The notes beneath the pieces are model-generated. The model worked only from the letters and a program-made list of their open reading frames with translations. It had not been told where the DNA came from and did no database searches. The translations under genes and the position numbers were made by a program. Positions 41,632 through 49,100 of a DNA stretch of 64,000 nt are shown here, one piece after another; position 1 is the first letter of the stretch; each line of letters begins with the position of its first letter. This DNA comes from Thermoleophilia bacterium SCSIO 60948 (GTDB lineage Bacteria; Actinomycetota; Thermoleophilia; Solirubrobacterales; 70-9): positions 558,001-622,000 of the forward strand of contig CP053031.1 in NCBI GenBank assembly GCA_021496505.1, in the 5' to 3' direction.

Positions 41632-42600
41632 TCAGGGAACGAGCACGCTCAGCTCGCCCGGATGGGCGCCGAACTCGATCCGCTCGAACGCTCCGATGTA
41701 GTCGCCGTCGACCTCGGCGTGCAGCGGCTCGCCGAGCGCCTCGACATCGAGCGCGGTGACCGAGCTGAGGTTCTCGATGTGCGGATGCAGGGTCGCGCGG
41801 TGGCCGGGGGCGATGATCATCGCGGGCAGTGTCGCGAGCGTCTCGAGGCCGACCTTGCGCAGGATCGACACCGAGAGCGAGCCCGTGTCGAGGCCCGCGC
41901 CGCGGGCGAGGTTGACCTCGCGGTTGCCCATGAACGTCAACGCGCGGGCGTTCTGGGCGACCATCCCGACCCCCTGGAAGCTCGCGCCGCCGGCCGACAG
42001 GCGCATCGTCGGCGGCCGGCCGCGGTAGCTGTGGGCGGCCGAGACGGCCTGGGCGAGGAACCAGGACTGGCGGATCCGCGGCCGGCTCGTCGTCTGGTCG
42101 TGCATCCGCTTGACGACCTCGGCCGTGAAGCCGACGGCGGAGGTGAAAAGGAAGCGGCGGCCGTTGATCGATCCGAGGTCGACGGCGCGCAGCCGCGGTC
42201 GCGCCAGCGCACCGGCGAGCCTCGAGGTCGCCTCGATCGGGTCGTTCGGCAGGCCGAGCGAACGGGCGAAGACGTTCGTGCAGCCGGCCGGGATCGGCGC
42301 CAGCGCGGTCTGCCCGCCGGCGAGCCCGTTGGCGGCCTCGTTCAGAGTGCCGTCGCCACCGGCGACGATGACCAGGCTCTCGCCGCGCTCGGACGCCTCG
42401 CGACAGAGCTTGGTGGCGTGGCCACGGGACGCCGTGGAGACGAACTCGATCGAGGCCGCCCCGCGCAGCAGCCGCTGCATCGCGTCGAGGCGCTCGGGCG
42501 TGCAACCCATCGCGTTCGGGTTGCCGATCATCGTGATCGGCAACCCCGTTGCGACCGCCGAGGGCGCCCGTTCCCGCTCGCTTGCCGGTCCCCTCGCCAT
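41632..42600 (-). CDS. Diacylglycerol kinase-family lipid kinase
   Basis: The 322-residue protein has the DAGK catalytic motif VIVAGGDGTLNEAANGL (GGDGT at the ATP site) and the PIPAGCTNVFARSLGLP segment, with the C-terminal beta sandwich (ALGEPLHAEVDGDYIG). It phosphorylates a lipid, probably diacylglycerol or a related sphingoid or glycolipid, at the membrane. Start at ATG 42600. It is divergent from a PAP2-type phosphatase at 42677, an arrangement that pairs a lipid kinase with a possible lipid phosphatase. Confidence 0.85.
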   Translation of the reverse strand: MARGPASERERAPSAVATGLPITMIGNPNAMGCTPERLDAMQRLLRGAASIEFVSTASRGHATKLCREASERGESLVIVAGGDGTLNEAANGLAGGQTALAPIPAGCTNVFARSLGLPNDPIEATSRLAGALARPRLRAVDLGSINGRRFLFTSAVGFTAEVVKRMHDQTTSRPRIRQSWFLAQAVSAAHSYRGRPPTMRLSAGGASFQGVGMVAQNARALTFMGNREVNLARGAGLDTGSLSVSILRKVGLETLATLPAMIIAPGHRATLHPHIENLSSVTALDVEALGEPLHAEVDGDYIGAFERIEFGAHPGELSVLVP

Positions 42601-42676
42601 TAGAGTTGGCTGACCGTACCTTCCTCCGCCGTCGCTCGCCGCCGCGTTCCGGCCGATCGACGCGGGACCCCGAGCG

Positions 42677-43819
42677 ATGGCCGAACCCAAACCCTCGACA
42701 GCCGAACCCATCGCCGTCGGACCGGCGCCGGTCACCGAGTCGCGCGGCTTCTTCTCGAACCCCGAGTACCGCGCCGTCATGGCGCCGCTCTCGGTCGCGG
42801 CGGTGTCGCTGATCCTGTTGCTCGTCTCATCGTTCGTGCTCGGCCTTCCGATCCGCGATCCGGACGCGAAGTACGTCGGTTCGCCGCTCGGTCTGATCGG
42901 CCTGATCTGCCTCGTGTTCATCGCGGTCGACGTCATCCCCCGAGGGGTGTCCGCGGCGCGCCGGTCGCGCACGGCACTGGGCTCGCGCCTCAAGGCGGTG
43001 CCGGGTGAGTCGTGGCGGATCCTCCGCGAGCGCTGGGCGACCAAGCGCGGGATCTACGCGGCGCTCGGCCTCATCGCCTTCTACGTCACCTACGTCTCCT
43101 ACCGCAACCTCAAGAGCTTCCTGCCCTTCGTCCGCGGCGACGAGGTCGACGCCTCGCTGCTCCAACTCGATCGCGCGATGTTTTTCGGCCAGGACCCCGG
43201 CCCGTTCCTGCACAGCATCCTCGGCACCGGCATAACGCCGCAGATCCTGTCGTTCGTCTACATCGGCTTCCTGAGCTTCGTGCCGCTGTCGCTCGGGGCC
43301 GCGCTGATCTGGTCGACGAAGATCCGCACCGGTCTCTGGTACGTCACCGCGCTCTGCCTGGCGTGGCTGCTCGGGGCGGCCTCCTACTACATGATCCCGT
43401 CGCTCGGTCCCGCCTACGCGGCGCCGTCGATGTTCGCCGACCTGCCGGTCACCGAGGTCACGAAGCTCCAGTACGTGCTGCTCGAGAACCGGCTCGAGGT
43501 GATCTACGACCCGCAGACGAGCGGTGCCGTCCAGAGCGTCGCGGCGTTCGCGTCGCTCCACGTCGCCGTCATCCTGCTCGCGGCGCTGATCGCGCAGGCG
43601 GCCCTCAAGTCGCGAGTCGTGAAGATCGTGATGTGGGTCTTCTTCGCACTGACCTGTCTCGCGACCATCTACTTCGGATGGCACTACCTGATCGACGACA
43701 TCGCGGGTCTAATCATCGGCTTCCTCGCCGTCTACATAGGCGGCCGCATGACGGGGCAGGACTGGCGGCCTTATCGCTCCTGGAAGCGCCGGCGCGAGGC
43801 TCGAGCGGCCGCGGCCTGA
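42677..43819 (+). CDS. PAP2-superfamily membrane phosphatase (inositol-phosphotransferase-like)
   Basis: The 380-residue protein has about six membrane helices and PAP2-like motifs: SYYMIPSLGPAY, FASLHVAVILL (SxH-type) and FGWHYLIDDIAG (WHYxxDD-type), which are characteristic of the Aur1/inositol-phosphotransferase branch. It probably transfers or hydrolyses a phosphate on a lipid head group. Compared with the plain PAP2 at 57345 it is longer and has an N-terminal region with two extra helices. ATG 42677 is the start. Confidence 0.82.
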   Translation: MAEPKPSTAEPIAVGPAPVTESRGFFSNPEYRAVMAPLSVAAVSLILLLVSSFVLGLPIRDPDAKYVGSPLGLIGLICLVFIAVDVIPRGVSAARRSRTALGSRLKAVPGESWRILRERWATKRGIYAALGLIAFYVTYVSYRNLKSFLPFVRGDEVDASLLQLDRAMFFGQDPGPFLHSILGTGITPQILSFVYIGFLSFVPLSLGAALIWSTKIRTGLWYVTALCLAWLLGAASYYMIPSLGPAYAAPSMFADLPVTEVTKLQYVLLENRLEVIYDPQTSGAVQSVAAFASLHVAVILLAALIAQAALKSRVVKIVMWVFFALTCLATIYFGWHYLIDDIAGLIIGFLAVYIGGRMTGQDWRPYRSWKRRREARAAAA

Positions 43820-43832
43820 CCGTGCCGGCGGC

Positions 43833-44666
43833 TCAGACGATCAGCCAGAGCGCGAGCCAGTAACCGGCGACGGCGGCGAACAGCGCCGCGTCGATCCGGT
43901 CGAGCATCCCGCCGTGGGGCCCGAGCAGCCCGCCCGAGTCCTTGACCGCCGCCTCGCGTTTGAGCATCGACTCGAAGAGGTCGCCCGCGGGTGCCGCGAT
44001 CGCCGCGACGAGTCCGAGCAGCGCGGCCTGCCAGACCTCGAGGAAGTCCTGGAAGCCGACCGCCGCGATCACGACGACGAGCGGTCCCGTGACGAGACCG
44101 AAGGCGAGTCCCTCGACGGACTTCTTCGGCGACACGCTCGGCGCGAGCTTTCGCCGTCCGAAGGCGCTGCCCCCGAGCTGCGCGGCCGTGTCGCCGAGGA
44201 ACACCGCGAGCAGGACGTCGAGGACGAGGGCGCCGCCGTGCGGGAGCTCGCGGAGCATCGCGCCGTGCGCGAGCCCGATGCCGATCCACGCCGCCGCGAG
44301 CGTGGCCGCGCCGGCGCCCGCGGCGACACGCTCGCGCCCCGGTGCGAGCGCGACGCAGAAACTGAGCGCCACGACGAGGAACGGAATCGCCGCTATCGCG
44401 TCGCGGCCGAGCTCGGCGGCGAGCGGCGGGAGCACGAAGACCGCGGCCAGTCCGACCGCGGCGAAGCGCGGCGGGGTGTGGAGCAGCCGGAAGAGCTCGC
44501 CCGCGGCCAGCGCTCCGACGATCGCCAGGCCGAAGGCCCATGCCAGTCCACCGAGCAACAGCAGGCCGATCGCGACCGCCGCCGCCGGGATCGCGACGAT
44601 GATCCGCGGGCCGAGGTCGGCCGGCAGACGCCCCCCACGCCCCTGCCGCTGAGCGTGCGCCTCCAC
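43833..44666 (-). CDS. cdsA: Phosphatidate cytidylyltransferase (CDP-diglyceride synthase)
   Basis: The 277-residue integral membrane enzyme contains the CdsA signature near the C-terminus, LKREAAVKDSGGLLGPHGG followed by MLDRID, with the KxxxxKD...H-G-G...DR pattern. It makes CDP-diacylglycerol from phosphatidate and CTP, the precursor of phospholipids. About seven membrane segments are visible. The GTG start at 44666 lies six bases after TAGCTT (44678-44673 on the minus strand), so the mRNA may be leaderless. Its C-terminal end converges with the PAP2 gene. Confidence 0.9.
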   Translation of the reverse strand: MEAHAQRQGRGGRLPADLGPRIIVAIPAAAVAIGLLLLGGLAWAFGLAIVGALAAGELFRLLHTPPRFAAVGLAAVFVLPPLAAELGRDAIAAIPFLVVALSFCVALAPGRERVAAGAGAATLAAAWIGIGLAHGAMLRELPHGGALVLDVLLAVFLGDTAAQLGGSAFGRRKLAPSVSPKKSVEGLAFGLVTGPLVVVIAAVGFQDFLEVWQAALLGLVAAIAAPAGDLFESMLKREAAVKDSGGLLGPHGGMLDRIDAALFAAVAGYWLALWLIV

Positions 44667-44672
44667 CCGGCG

Positions 44673-44678
44673 AAGCTA
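44673..44678 (-). promoter_or_regulatory. -10 box directly before the cdsA start
   Basis: TAGCTT on the minus strand ends six bases before the GTG at 44666. This spacing would put the transcription start at or next to the GTG, giving a leaderless cdsA mRNA. The -35 is weak. Confidence 0.35.
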
Positions 44679-44777
44679 TCGCCTCACCAGGTCGACCGGC
44701 TTTCCGAGCAAGCGGGAGCGCTCGTGCCGAGCGGGTAGCGTGGGGAGCGGTAGGACGGAACTTTCCCGAGGAGGGAC

Positions 44778-45056
44778 ATGGGTAGGGCGCTTTTCATTCC
44801 GGTCTCGATCGCGGGCGGCTTTGCCGGCGGCATCGTCGGCAAGAAGGTCTTCGAGGCGGTTTGGGGGGTCATCGACGAGGAGGAGCCACCGGCTCCCGAG
44901 CACCGCGACATCGACCTCGCGAAGATGACCGCCGCGCTGGCGATCCAAGGCGTGGTGTTCACTGTCACCCGCGGTCTGGTCGAGCACGGGATGCGCGTCG
45001 GCTTCTACCGCGCGACGGGCCGCTGGCCGGGCGACGAGGCGCCGGAGCCGAAGTAG
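44778..45056 (+). CDS. DUF4235 family membrane protein
   Basis: The 92-residue protein has two likely membrane-facing helices, IAGGFAGGIVGKKVFEAVW and ALAIQGVVFTVTRGLVEHGM, separated by an acidic loop (EEEPPAPEHRDIDLAKM). DUF4235 proteins are small, actinobacterial and of unknown function. It has a strong GAGGAGG ribosome-binding site and is next to two other small conserved genes (DUF2294, sigma factor). Confidence 0.78.
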   Translation: MGRALFIPVSIAGGFAGGIVGKKVFEAVWGVIDEEEPPAPEHRDIDLAKMTAALAIQGVVFTVTRGLVEHGMRVGFYRATGRWPGDEAPEPK

Positions 45057-45067
45057 AACCGGCGTTT

Positions 45068-45097
45068 TTGTCCGGGGGTTCCGGAGCGCGGTAGATT
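45068..45097 (+). promoter_or_regulatory. Promoter giving a leaderless mRNA for the DUF2294 gene
   Basis: TTGTCC (45068-45073), 18 bases, TAGATT (45092-45097), then seven bases to the GTG at 45105. The distances are exactly those expected if transcription starts on the first base of the start codon, and no ribosome-binding site is present upstream of the GTG. Confidence 0.55.
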
Positions 45098-45104
45098 TTC
45101 CGCG

Positions 45105-45506
45105 GTGACGGACTTGGAGGAGAAGGTCGAGCGCGCCGGCGAGGCCGAGCCTCGGACGAGCGTTGAGGAGCCGGAGATCGACGGCGACGTCTCGCGCACG
45201 ATCGCGCGCGAGATGGTGCGGCTCTACAAGGAGTACGTCGGCCGCGGTCCGACCTACGCCCGCGCCTATGTGCACGACGACGTCGTGATGGTCGTCCTGC
45301 GCGACACGATGATCCAGGCCGAGCGCACGCTCGCCGAAGAGGGCGAGCCGGAGTTGGTCCGGGCTCTGCGCCGCGTCTTCCAGGGCAAGTTCCGCGACGA
45401 GGCGATGCAGCTCGTCGCCGACAGGACGGGGCGCCGCGTGAAGACGTTCCTGTCGGACCACGAGATCGAGTCCGACACCGCGGTCGAAGTCTTCATGTTG
45501 GATTAA
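45105..45506 (+). CDS. DUF2294 family protein
   Basis: The 133-residue protein has a DUF2294 domain (about 30-133) that starts GDVSRTIAREMVRLYKEYVG and continues GPTYARAYVHDDVVMVVLRD and MQLVADRTGRRVKTFLSDHE. The family is widespread, small and of unknown function. It follows DUF4235 and precedes the stress sigma factor in the same direction. GTG start, no Shine-Dalgarno motif, TAGATT -10 at 45092: probably a leaderless mRNA. Confidence 0.78.
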   Translation: MTDLEEKVERAGEAEPRTSVEEPEIDGDVSRTIAREMVRLYKEYVGRGPTYARAYVHDDVVMVVLRDTMIQAERTLAEEGEPELVRALRRVFQGKFRDEAMQLVADRTGRRVKTFLSDHEIESDTAVEVFMLD

Positions 45507-45677
45507 CACGGGCCGGGCCGAGGGGCCTGCTAGCTTCATCGGCAGGACTGGCAGGGAGACCCTCCGCCGTTCTACGCAAACCCAGCGCGCCCCGGCCCGC
45601 ACAGTTTCCCCCCAGCCGCTCGGGACCGGACGCGAGTCAGTAGCAGGTGACCGCCATTCCTGGGAGGCGTGGAACGT

Positions 45678-46505
45678 ATGAAGCCGTCCGCGGTTCAAGT
45701 AGACAGAGCGACCGAGTCCGCATCGAGTCTCGGCGCCGCAAGATCCGACCGTGGCCGCGAGATGGTCGCGCTGCGGACCTACGCCCGTACGCATGATCCC
45801 CTCGTCCGCGACGAGTTGATTCGCAGCTACATGCCGCTGGTGCGCTCGCTTGCGATGCGCTACCGCGGTGGCTCCGAGCCGGTCGAGGATCTCGTCCAGG
45901 TCGCGAGCCTCGGGCTGGTCAAGGCCGTCGAGGGCTTCGACCCCGACCGCGGGCGCTCCTTCAACGCCTACGCGGTACCGACGATCCTCGGCGAGCTGCG
46001 GCGGCACTTCCGCGACCACGTCTGGCGCCTGCACCTGCCGCGCGGGTTGCAGGAGCTGACGATCCGCGTCACGAAGGCGTCCGACGATCTGCGCGAGGAG
46101 ACGGGGGAGTCTCCAACGGTGACGCAGCTCGCCGAGCGTCTGGGCGCGAGCGAGGAGGACGTCCTCGAGGCGCTCCAGGCCGAGGAGGCACGCCGCACGC
46201 TCTCGCTCGACGTCCCGAAGGTCGTGGGCGACGAGGAGTCGGCCCCCGCGATCGAGTCGATCGGCTCGGACGACAGTGGCTTCGACGCCGTCGAGGCCGG
46301 CCTCGCCGCCGGTTCCGCGCCGCTCGACGAGCGCGAGTGGCGCGTCCTGCGGATGCGCTTCGAGGACGAGATGACCCAGTACGAGATCGGCCAGGTCCTC
46401 GGCGTCTCGCAGATGCAGATCTCACGGATCATGCGGAAGGCCCTGCGAAAGCTCCTGCTCGCCGTGCGGGGCGAAGAGGGCGACCCGGCGGCCGTCGCGG
46501 CGTAG
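45678..46505 (+). CDS. General-stress sigma factor (SigB/SigF type)
   Basis: The 275-residue protein has regions 2 to 4 of the SigB/SigF/SigG group: YMPLVRSLAMRYRGGSEPVE, DLVQVASLGLVKAVEGFDPD, FNAYAVPTILGELRRHFRDH, TIRVTKASDDLREETGESPT and a C-terminal helix-turn-helix YEIGQVLGVSQMQISRIMRK. It probably redirects RNA polymerase under stress. No anti-sigma (RsbW-like) or anti-anti-sigma gene is adjacent, so its control lies elsewhere. ATG 45678 is chosen; GGGAGG lies ten bases upstream. Confidence 0.88.
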   Translation: MKPSAVQVDRATESASSLGAARSDRGREMVALRTYARTHDPLVRDELIRSYMPLVRSLAMRYRGGSEPVEDLVQVASLGLVKAVEGFDPDRGRSFNAYAVPTILGELRRHFRDHVWRLHLPRGLQELTIRVTKASDDLREETGESPTVTQLAERLGASEEDVLEALQAEEARRTLSLDVPKVVGDEESAPAIESIGSDDSGFDAVEAGLAAGSAPLDEREWRVLRMRFEDEMTQYEIGQVLGVSQMQISRIMRKALRKLLLAVRGEEGDPAAVAA

Positions 46506-46521
46506 CGCGCTTCCCCCCTGG

Positions 46522-46620
46522 CGCTCGCGGTGACGGGGGCGCCCGGTTCCGCCGAACGCTCGCGTTGGCGAGCGCCCGGTCCCCCGAACGCGCGCGGTGG
46601 CGGGCGCTCGGGCAGTCCCC
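46522..46620. repeat. Three degenerate tandem repeats of 32-35 bp
   Basis: Units at 46522-46556, 46557-46588 and 46589-46620 share a pattern starting CGCTCGCGG and ending CCCCCGAA or CAGTCCCC. The second unit carries a GCTCGC-GTTG-GCGAGC hairpin (46558-46573). They lie 17 bases after the stop of the stress-sigma gene and could act as its terminator. Confidence 0.55.
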
Positions 46621-46694
46621 CCGGATGAGGGGGCCGACCCCATCCATGGGGCCCCGGCAGGTGAGGGCATCCATGCCCTCACAGCTCATCCGGG
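46620..46694. ncRNA. Candidate structured RNA: outer stem with two ATCCAT-loop hairpins
   Basis: CCCGGATGAG (46620-46629) pairs perfectly with CTCATCCGGG (46685-46694), closing a multiloop. Inside are CCCC-ATCCAT-GGGG (46638-46651) and GTGAGGGC-ATCCAT-GCCCTCAC (46661-46682). Both have the same six-base loop ATCCAT, and the outer stem also contains CATCC. The element lies between convergent genes, in a 478-bp region with no coding sequence on either strand. The strand of any transcript is not known, since the palindromic stems work on both. Confidence 0.45.
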
Positions 46695-46983
46695 CGGACA
46701 ACCCGAGCACCCGCCCTCGGGCGGCTCGGTGGACGCACCGAGGCTGGCGGCGTGCGGCCGACGAAGCACCGAGGGCGGTAGGACCGCGAGGAGTCGGCGC
46801 TTGTCCTTCGAGTCGCCGACGGCGAGCCCAGGTGACTCGGCACCGCCTCGCTGGCCGCGCCGAGTCGTATGCACTCGGTTTCCGAGCCGTGATGGCTCAG
46901 CGGCACGCCGCGCCCGGGTTCGAGTCGTTCGGGCTCGCTGATCGTGTGCCGGGCGGCACCGTTCGGACCCGACCGGCCGCCGC
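46695..46983. other. Gene-free, hairpin-rich stretch
   Basis: No coding sequence is supported here. Perfect short stems include CCGAG-CAC-CCGCC...GGCGG-CTCGG (46703-46729), an alternative CTCGGTG-GACG-CACCGAG (46725-46742) that shares its first bases and so excludes the former, GACTCGG/CCGAGTC (46834-46866), a CTCGG-TTT-CCGAG hairpin near 46874-46886 and a GTGCC-GGGC-GGCAC stem near 46946-46959. I could not match the region to tRNA, tmRNA, RNase P RNA or 6S RNA. Confidence 0.4.
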
Positions 46984-48066
46984 CTACCGCAGGTAGATCG
47001 GGTTCGAGAGGATCCAGGCGCGTTCGCGGCCGCGCGCCTCGCGGCGTGCCTCGACGCGGTAGACGCCCGGGCCGTCGACGCGGTGGTGGAGCTGGCGGCC
47101 CTGCGTGCCCGCGATCTCCTGCCCGCCGCGCAGCAGGCGGATCCGCCCGTCGTGGGGGAGCTCGACCCGCAGCTCGATCTCGCCGGCTTCGACCTCGCTG
47201 CCCATCGGAACCGTGTCGCCGCCGCGCTCGCCCTCGAAGCGGAACCCGCGCGCCGGCGCCGTGGCGTCGATTCCCAGGTAGCAGCGCCCTGATCCCATCG
47301 CCGCGAGAATCGCGTCGCGCTCGGTCTCGAAGCTCGCGTCGGCGAGCTCGGCGGGGATCTGGACATAGGTCGCGAGCATGCGGAAGTAGCGCTCGTTGGG
47401 CTGCGGGGACAGCACCCGCCCGGTCGGCAGCTTGATCCCGCGCTGGTGCGCATCGAGACCGCCGATCGCGACGACGGTGCGCTGTTCGCAGAGCGCATCC
47501 CAGAGTTGCAGGTGGTGGGGAGGAGGTCCGTCGAGCTTTGCCTCGGGGTCACGGAGCCAGGCGATCGCCTCGAACGGGGAGCGCCAGGCCTCGGCCTCGT
47601 CGGTCGTCAGGCTCCAGAGCTCGAGGCCGTCGGTCCCGCCCTCGGTCAACCCCGGCCACAGATGCGGTCTGCCCAGGCCCTTTCGATAGCGGTCGGCCAT
47701 CTCCGAGCCGGCTGAGAACGGGTGGGCAGCGAATGAGATGCCACCGGCCTCTCGCACCGCCGCGGCGATCTGGGCCTCCGTGCGGCCCTTCTTTCGGATC
47801 TCCTTCTCGAGCCCGAACGCGAGCAGGTGTCCGCCGCGCGGCGTCACCTCGTGGCCGACGATCAGCGACACGTCGCCGTGGCGTCCCTCCCAGCCGGCGC
47901 GGGCGGCGTCGAGGGTGTCGTGGTCGGTCAGCAGAAGGGCGTCGCGACCGCTCGCGCGGGTCGCCTCGATCAGCTCCTCGACCGATGCGCTGCCGTCGGA
48001 GTAGGTCGAGTGCACGTGGACCACGCAGGCCACGTCGCGAATCGTCTCGGGGGCGCTGTGGCTCAC
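46984..48066 (-). CDS. PHP-domain metallohydrolase (CehA/McbA-like)
   Basis: The 360-residue protein has a PHP metal site: CVVHVHSTYSDGSASVEEL, LLLTDHDTLDAARAG, SFAAHPFSAGSEM and AIGGLDAHQRG, giving the His, Asp and His residues that bind two or three metals. The C-terminal part (RFEGERGGDTVPMGSEVEAG and after) forms an Ig-like beta domain found in CehA proteins. It probably hydrolyses a phosphodiester or carbamate; the substrate is not known. GTG start at 48066 with GGAGGGG just before it. Confidence 0.85.
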   Translation of the reverse strand: MSHSAPETIRDVACVVHVHSTYSDGSASVEELIEATRASGRDALLLTDHDTLDAARAGWEGRHGDVSLIVGHEVTPRGGHLLAFGLEKEIRKKGRTEAQIAAAVREAGGISFAAHPFSAGSEMADRYRKGLGRPHLWPGLTEGGTDGLELWSLTTDEAEAWRSPFEAIAWLRDPEAKLDGPPPHHLQLWDALCEQRTVVAIGGLDAHQRGIKLPTGRVLSPQPNERYFRMLATYVQIPAELADASFETERDAILAAMGSGRCYLGIDATAPARGFRFEGERGGDTVPMGSEVEAGEIELRVELPHDGRIRLLRGGQEIAGTQGRQLHHRVDGPGVYRVEARREARGRERAWILSNPIYLR

Positions 48067-48223
48067 CCCTCCATGATGACGTCGCCGGGCGCCGAGACCC
48101 CTGAACGGCGAGGGCCCGCCCCGCCGCCTCGCCCTGGGGGACGAGAGACGGCGAGACGGGCCCGCTCCGCCGGCCGCGGGCGCCGCGGACGACGCGCTCG
48201 GCCGGTATTACCTAGCGGCTGCC

Positions 48224-48919
48224 CTAACGACCCTCGGTGTAGTCGTCGTTGGTCTCGGTAACCGTCACGTACACGCGCTTGGTGGCGGTGCCGGGACCCG
48301 AGCCGGGGCTGGTGGTCGCGGCGGGCGTGCCGTCGCTGTTCCGCGGGCTGACGACGAGCGAGGTGTCGACGTTCGTGCCGGGCGGAGCGCAGGCGACCGC
48401 GCCGGGGATGTTGCACTTCGCGACGCTGACCTCGCCGGCGAAGTTCGGATCGGCGGCGCCGTCGGTGTTGCCATCGGCGGTCGTGTCGACCTGGTTCTGG
48501 ATCGCGATCGTGGCGCTGAAGCCCTTGCCGCTGAGGTCCTCACCGGCGTCGATGTAGGCGTTCGCGTTCGTGTCGTAGGCGTCCTGGACGGTGAAGCCGC
48601 CGGACTGGTCGAGGATCGTGCCGTTCTCGCCGAGCAGGAACCAGCGAACCTGGTCGTTGTCCTCGTTCGGGTCGGGAATGCCGCCCCTGACGCGATCGGC
48701 GACACGGGCCGCGGGCACCTTGCCGAGCGTGCCCTCGGCTACGTCCTTGCCCTTGACGCCGTTGGTCTTGATGTCCGCTGAGCGGATCGTGTTGTCCTTG
48801 ATGTCCTTTGAGGTGATCATCGCGGCGGCGTAAGCCGAGCCACCGAGCGCCGCTACGAGCGCGACGATCGCGACGAGCATCGCCGGGCTCGGGAGCCGGC
48901 GTCGCTTCTTCGTTTCCAT
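48224..48919 (-). CDS. Secreted Ala-rich protein with 'IKDNTIRSADIK' motif
   Basis: The 231-residue protein begins METKKRRRLPSPAMLVAIV, has one hydrophobic segment ending GGSAYAAA, then SKDIKDNTIRSADIKTNGVK, an N-terminal pattern common in secreted proteins of Thermoleophilia. The rest is Asp/Asn/Thr-rich and probably beta-structured, with two Cys (KCNIPGAVACAPPG). It is probably surface-exposed. No function is known. It is divergent from the peptidase T gene. Confidence 0.65.
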   Translation of the reverse strand: METKKRRRLPSPAMLVAIVALVAALGGSAYAAAMITSKDIKDNTIRSADIKTNGVKGKDVAEGTLGKVPAARVADRVRGGIPDPNEDNDQVRWFLLGENGTILDQSGGFTVQDAYDTNANAYIDAGEDLSGKGFSATIAIQNQVDTTADGNTDGAADPNFAGEVSVAKCNIPGAVACAPPGTNVDTSLVVSPRNSDGTPAATTSPGSGPGTATKRVYVTVTETNDDYTEGR

Positions 48920-49100
48920 CTGGGGGATCTCTCTTCTGGCGTGCCGGCACGTGACCGGCGGGTTGGCGGCGCCCCCCGCGGTCTGCCGCGCGAGCGCCCT
49001 CTACCGTTCAGTTCGCGTCACGGACCCGGAATGGTTCACTCCGGTTGAGGGTGCGGTCGCGCATCCGGTGCCCGGGGCCGGTGTTGACAGGATTCGGCCG

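Noticed and set aside
45560-45620. SigB-like GTTTGC...GGGTCT pattern on the minus strand before the stress sigma gene
   Set aside because: It points away from the sigma gene and no minus-strand gene starts downstream, so it is probably chance.
46880-46960. tRNA-like GGCTCAGCGGCA and GGGTTCGAGTC segments
   Set aside because: The D-arm-like and T-arm-like pieces cannot be placed in a cloverleaf: the T-stem does not pair and no anticodon arm or acceptor stem fits.
49083-49088. Consensus TTGACA just upstream of peptidase T
   Set aside because: No -10 box follows at a workable distance, and the site is only 12 bases before the ATG, so it cannot be a promoter for this start.
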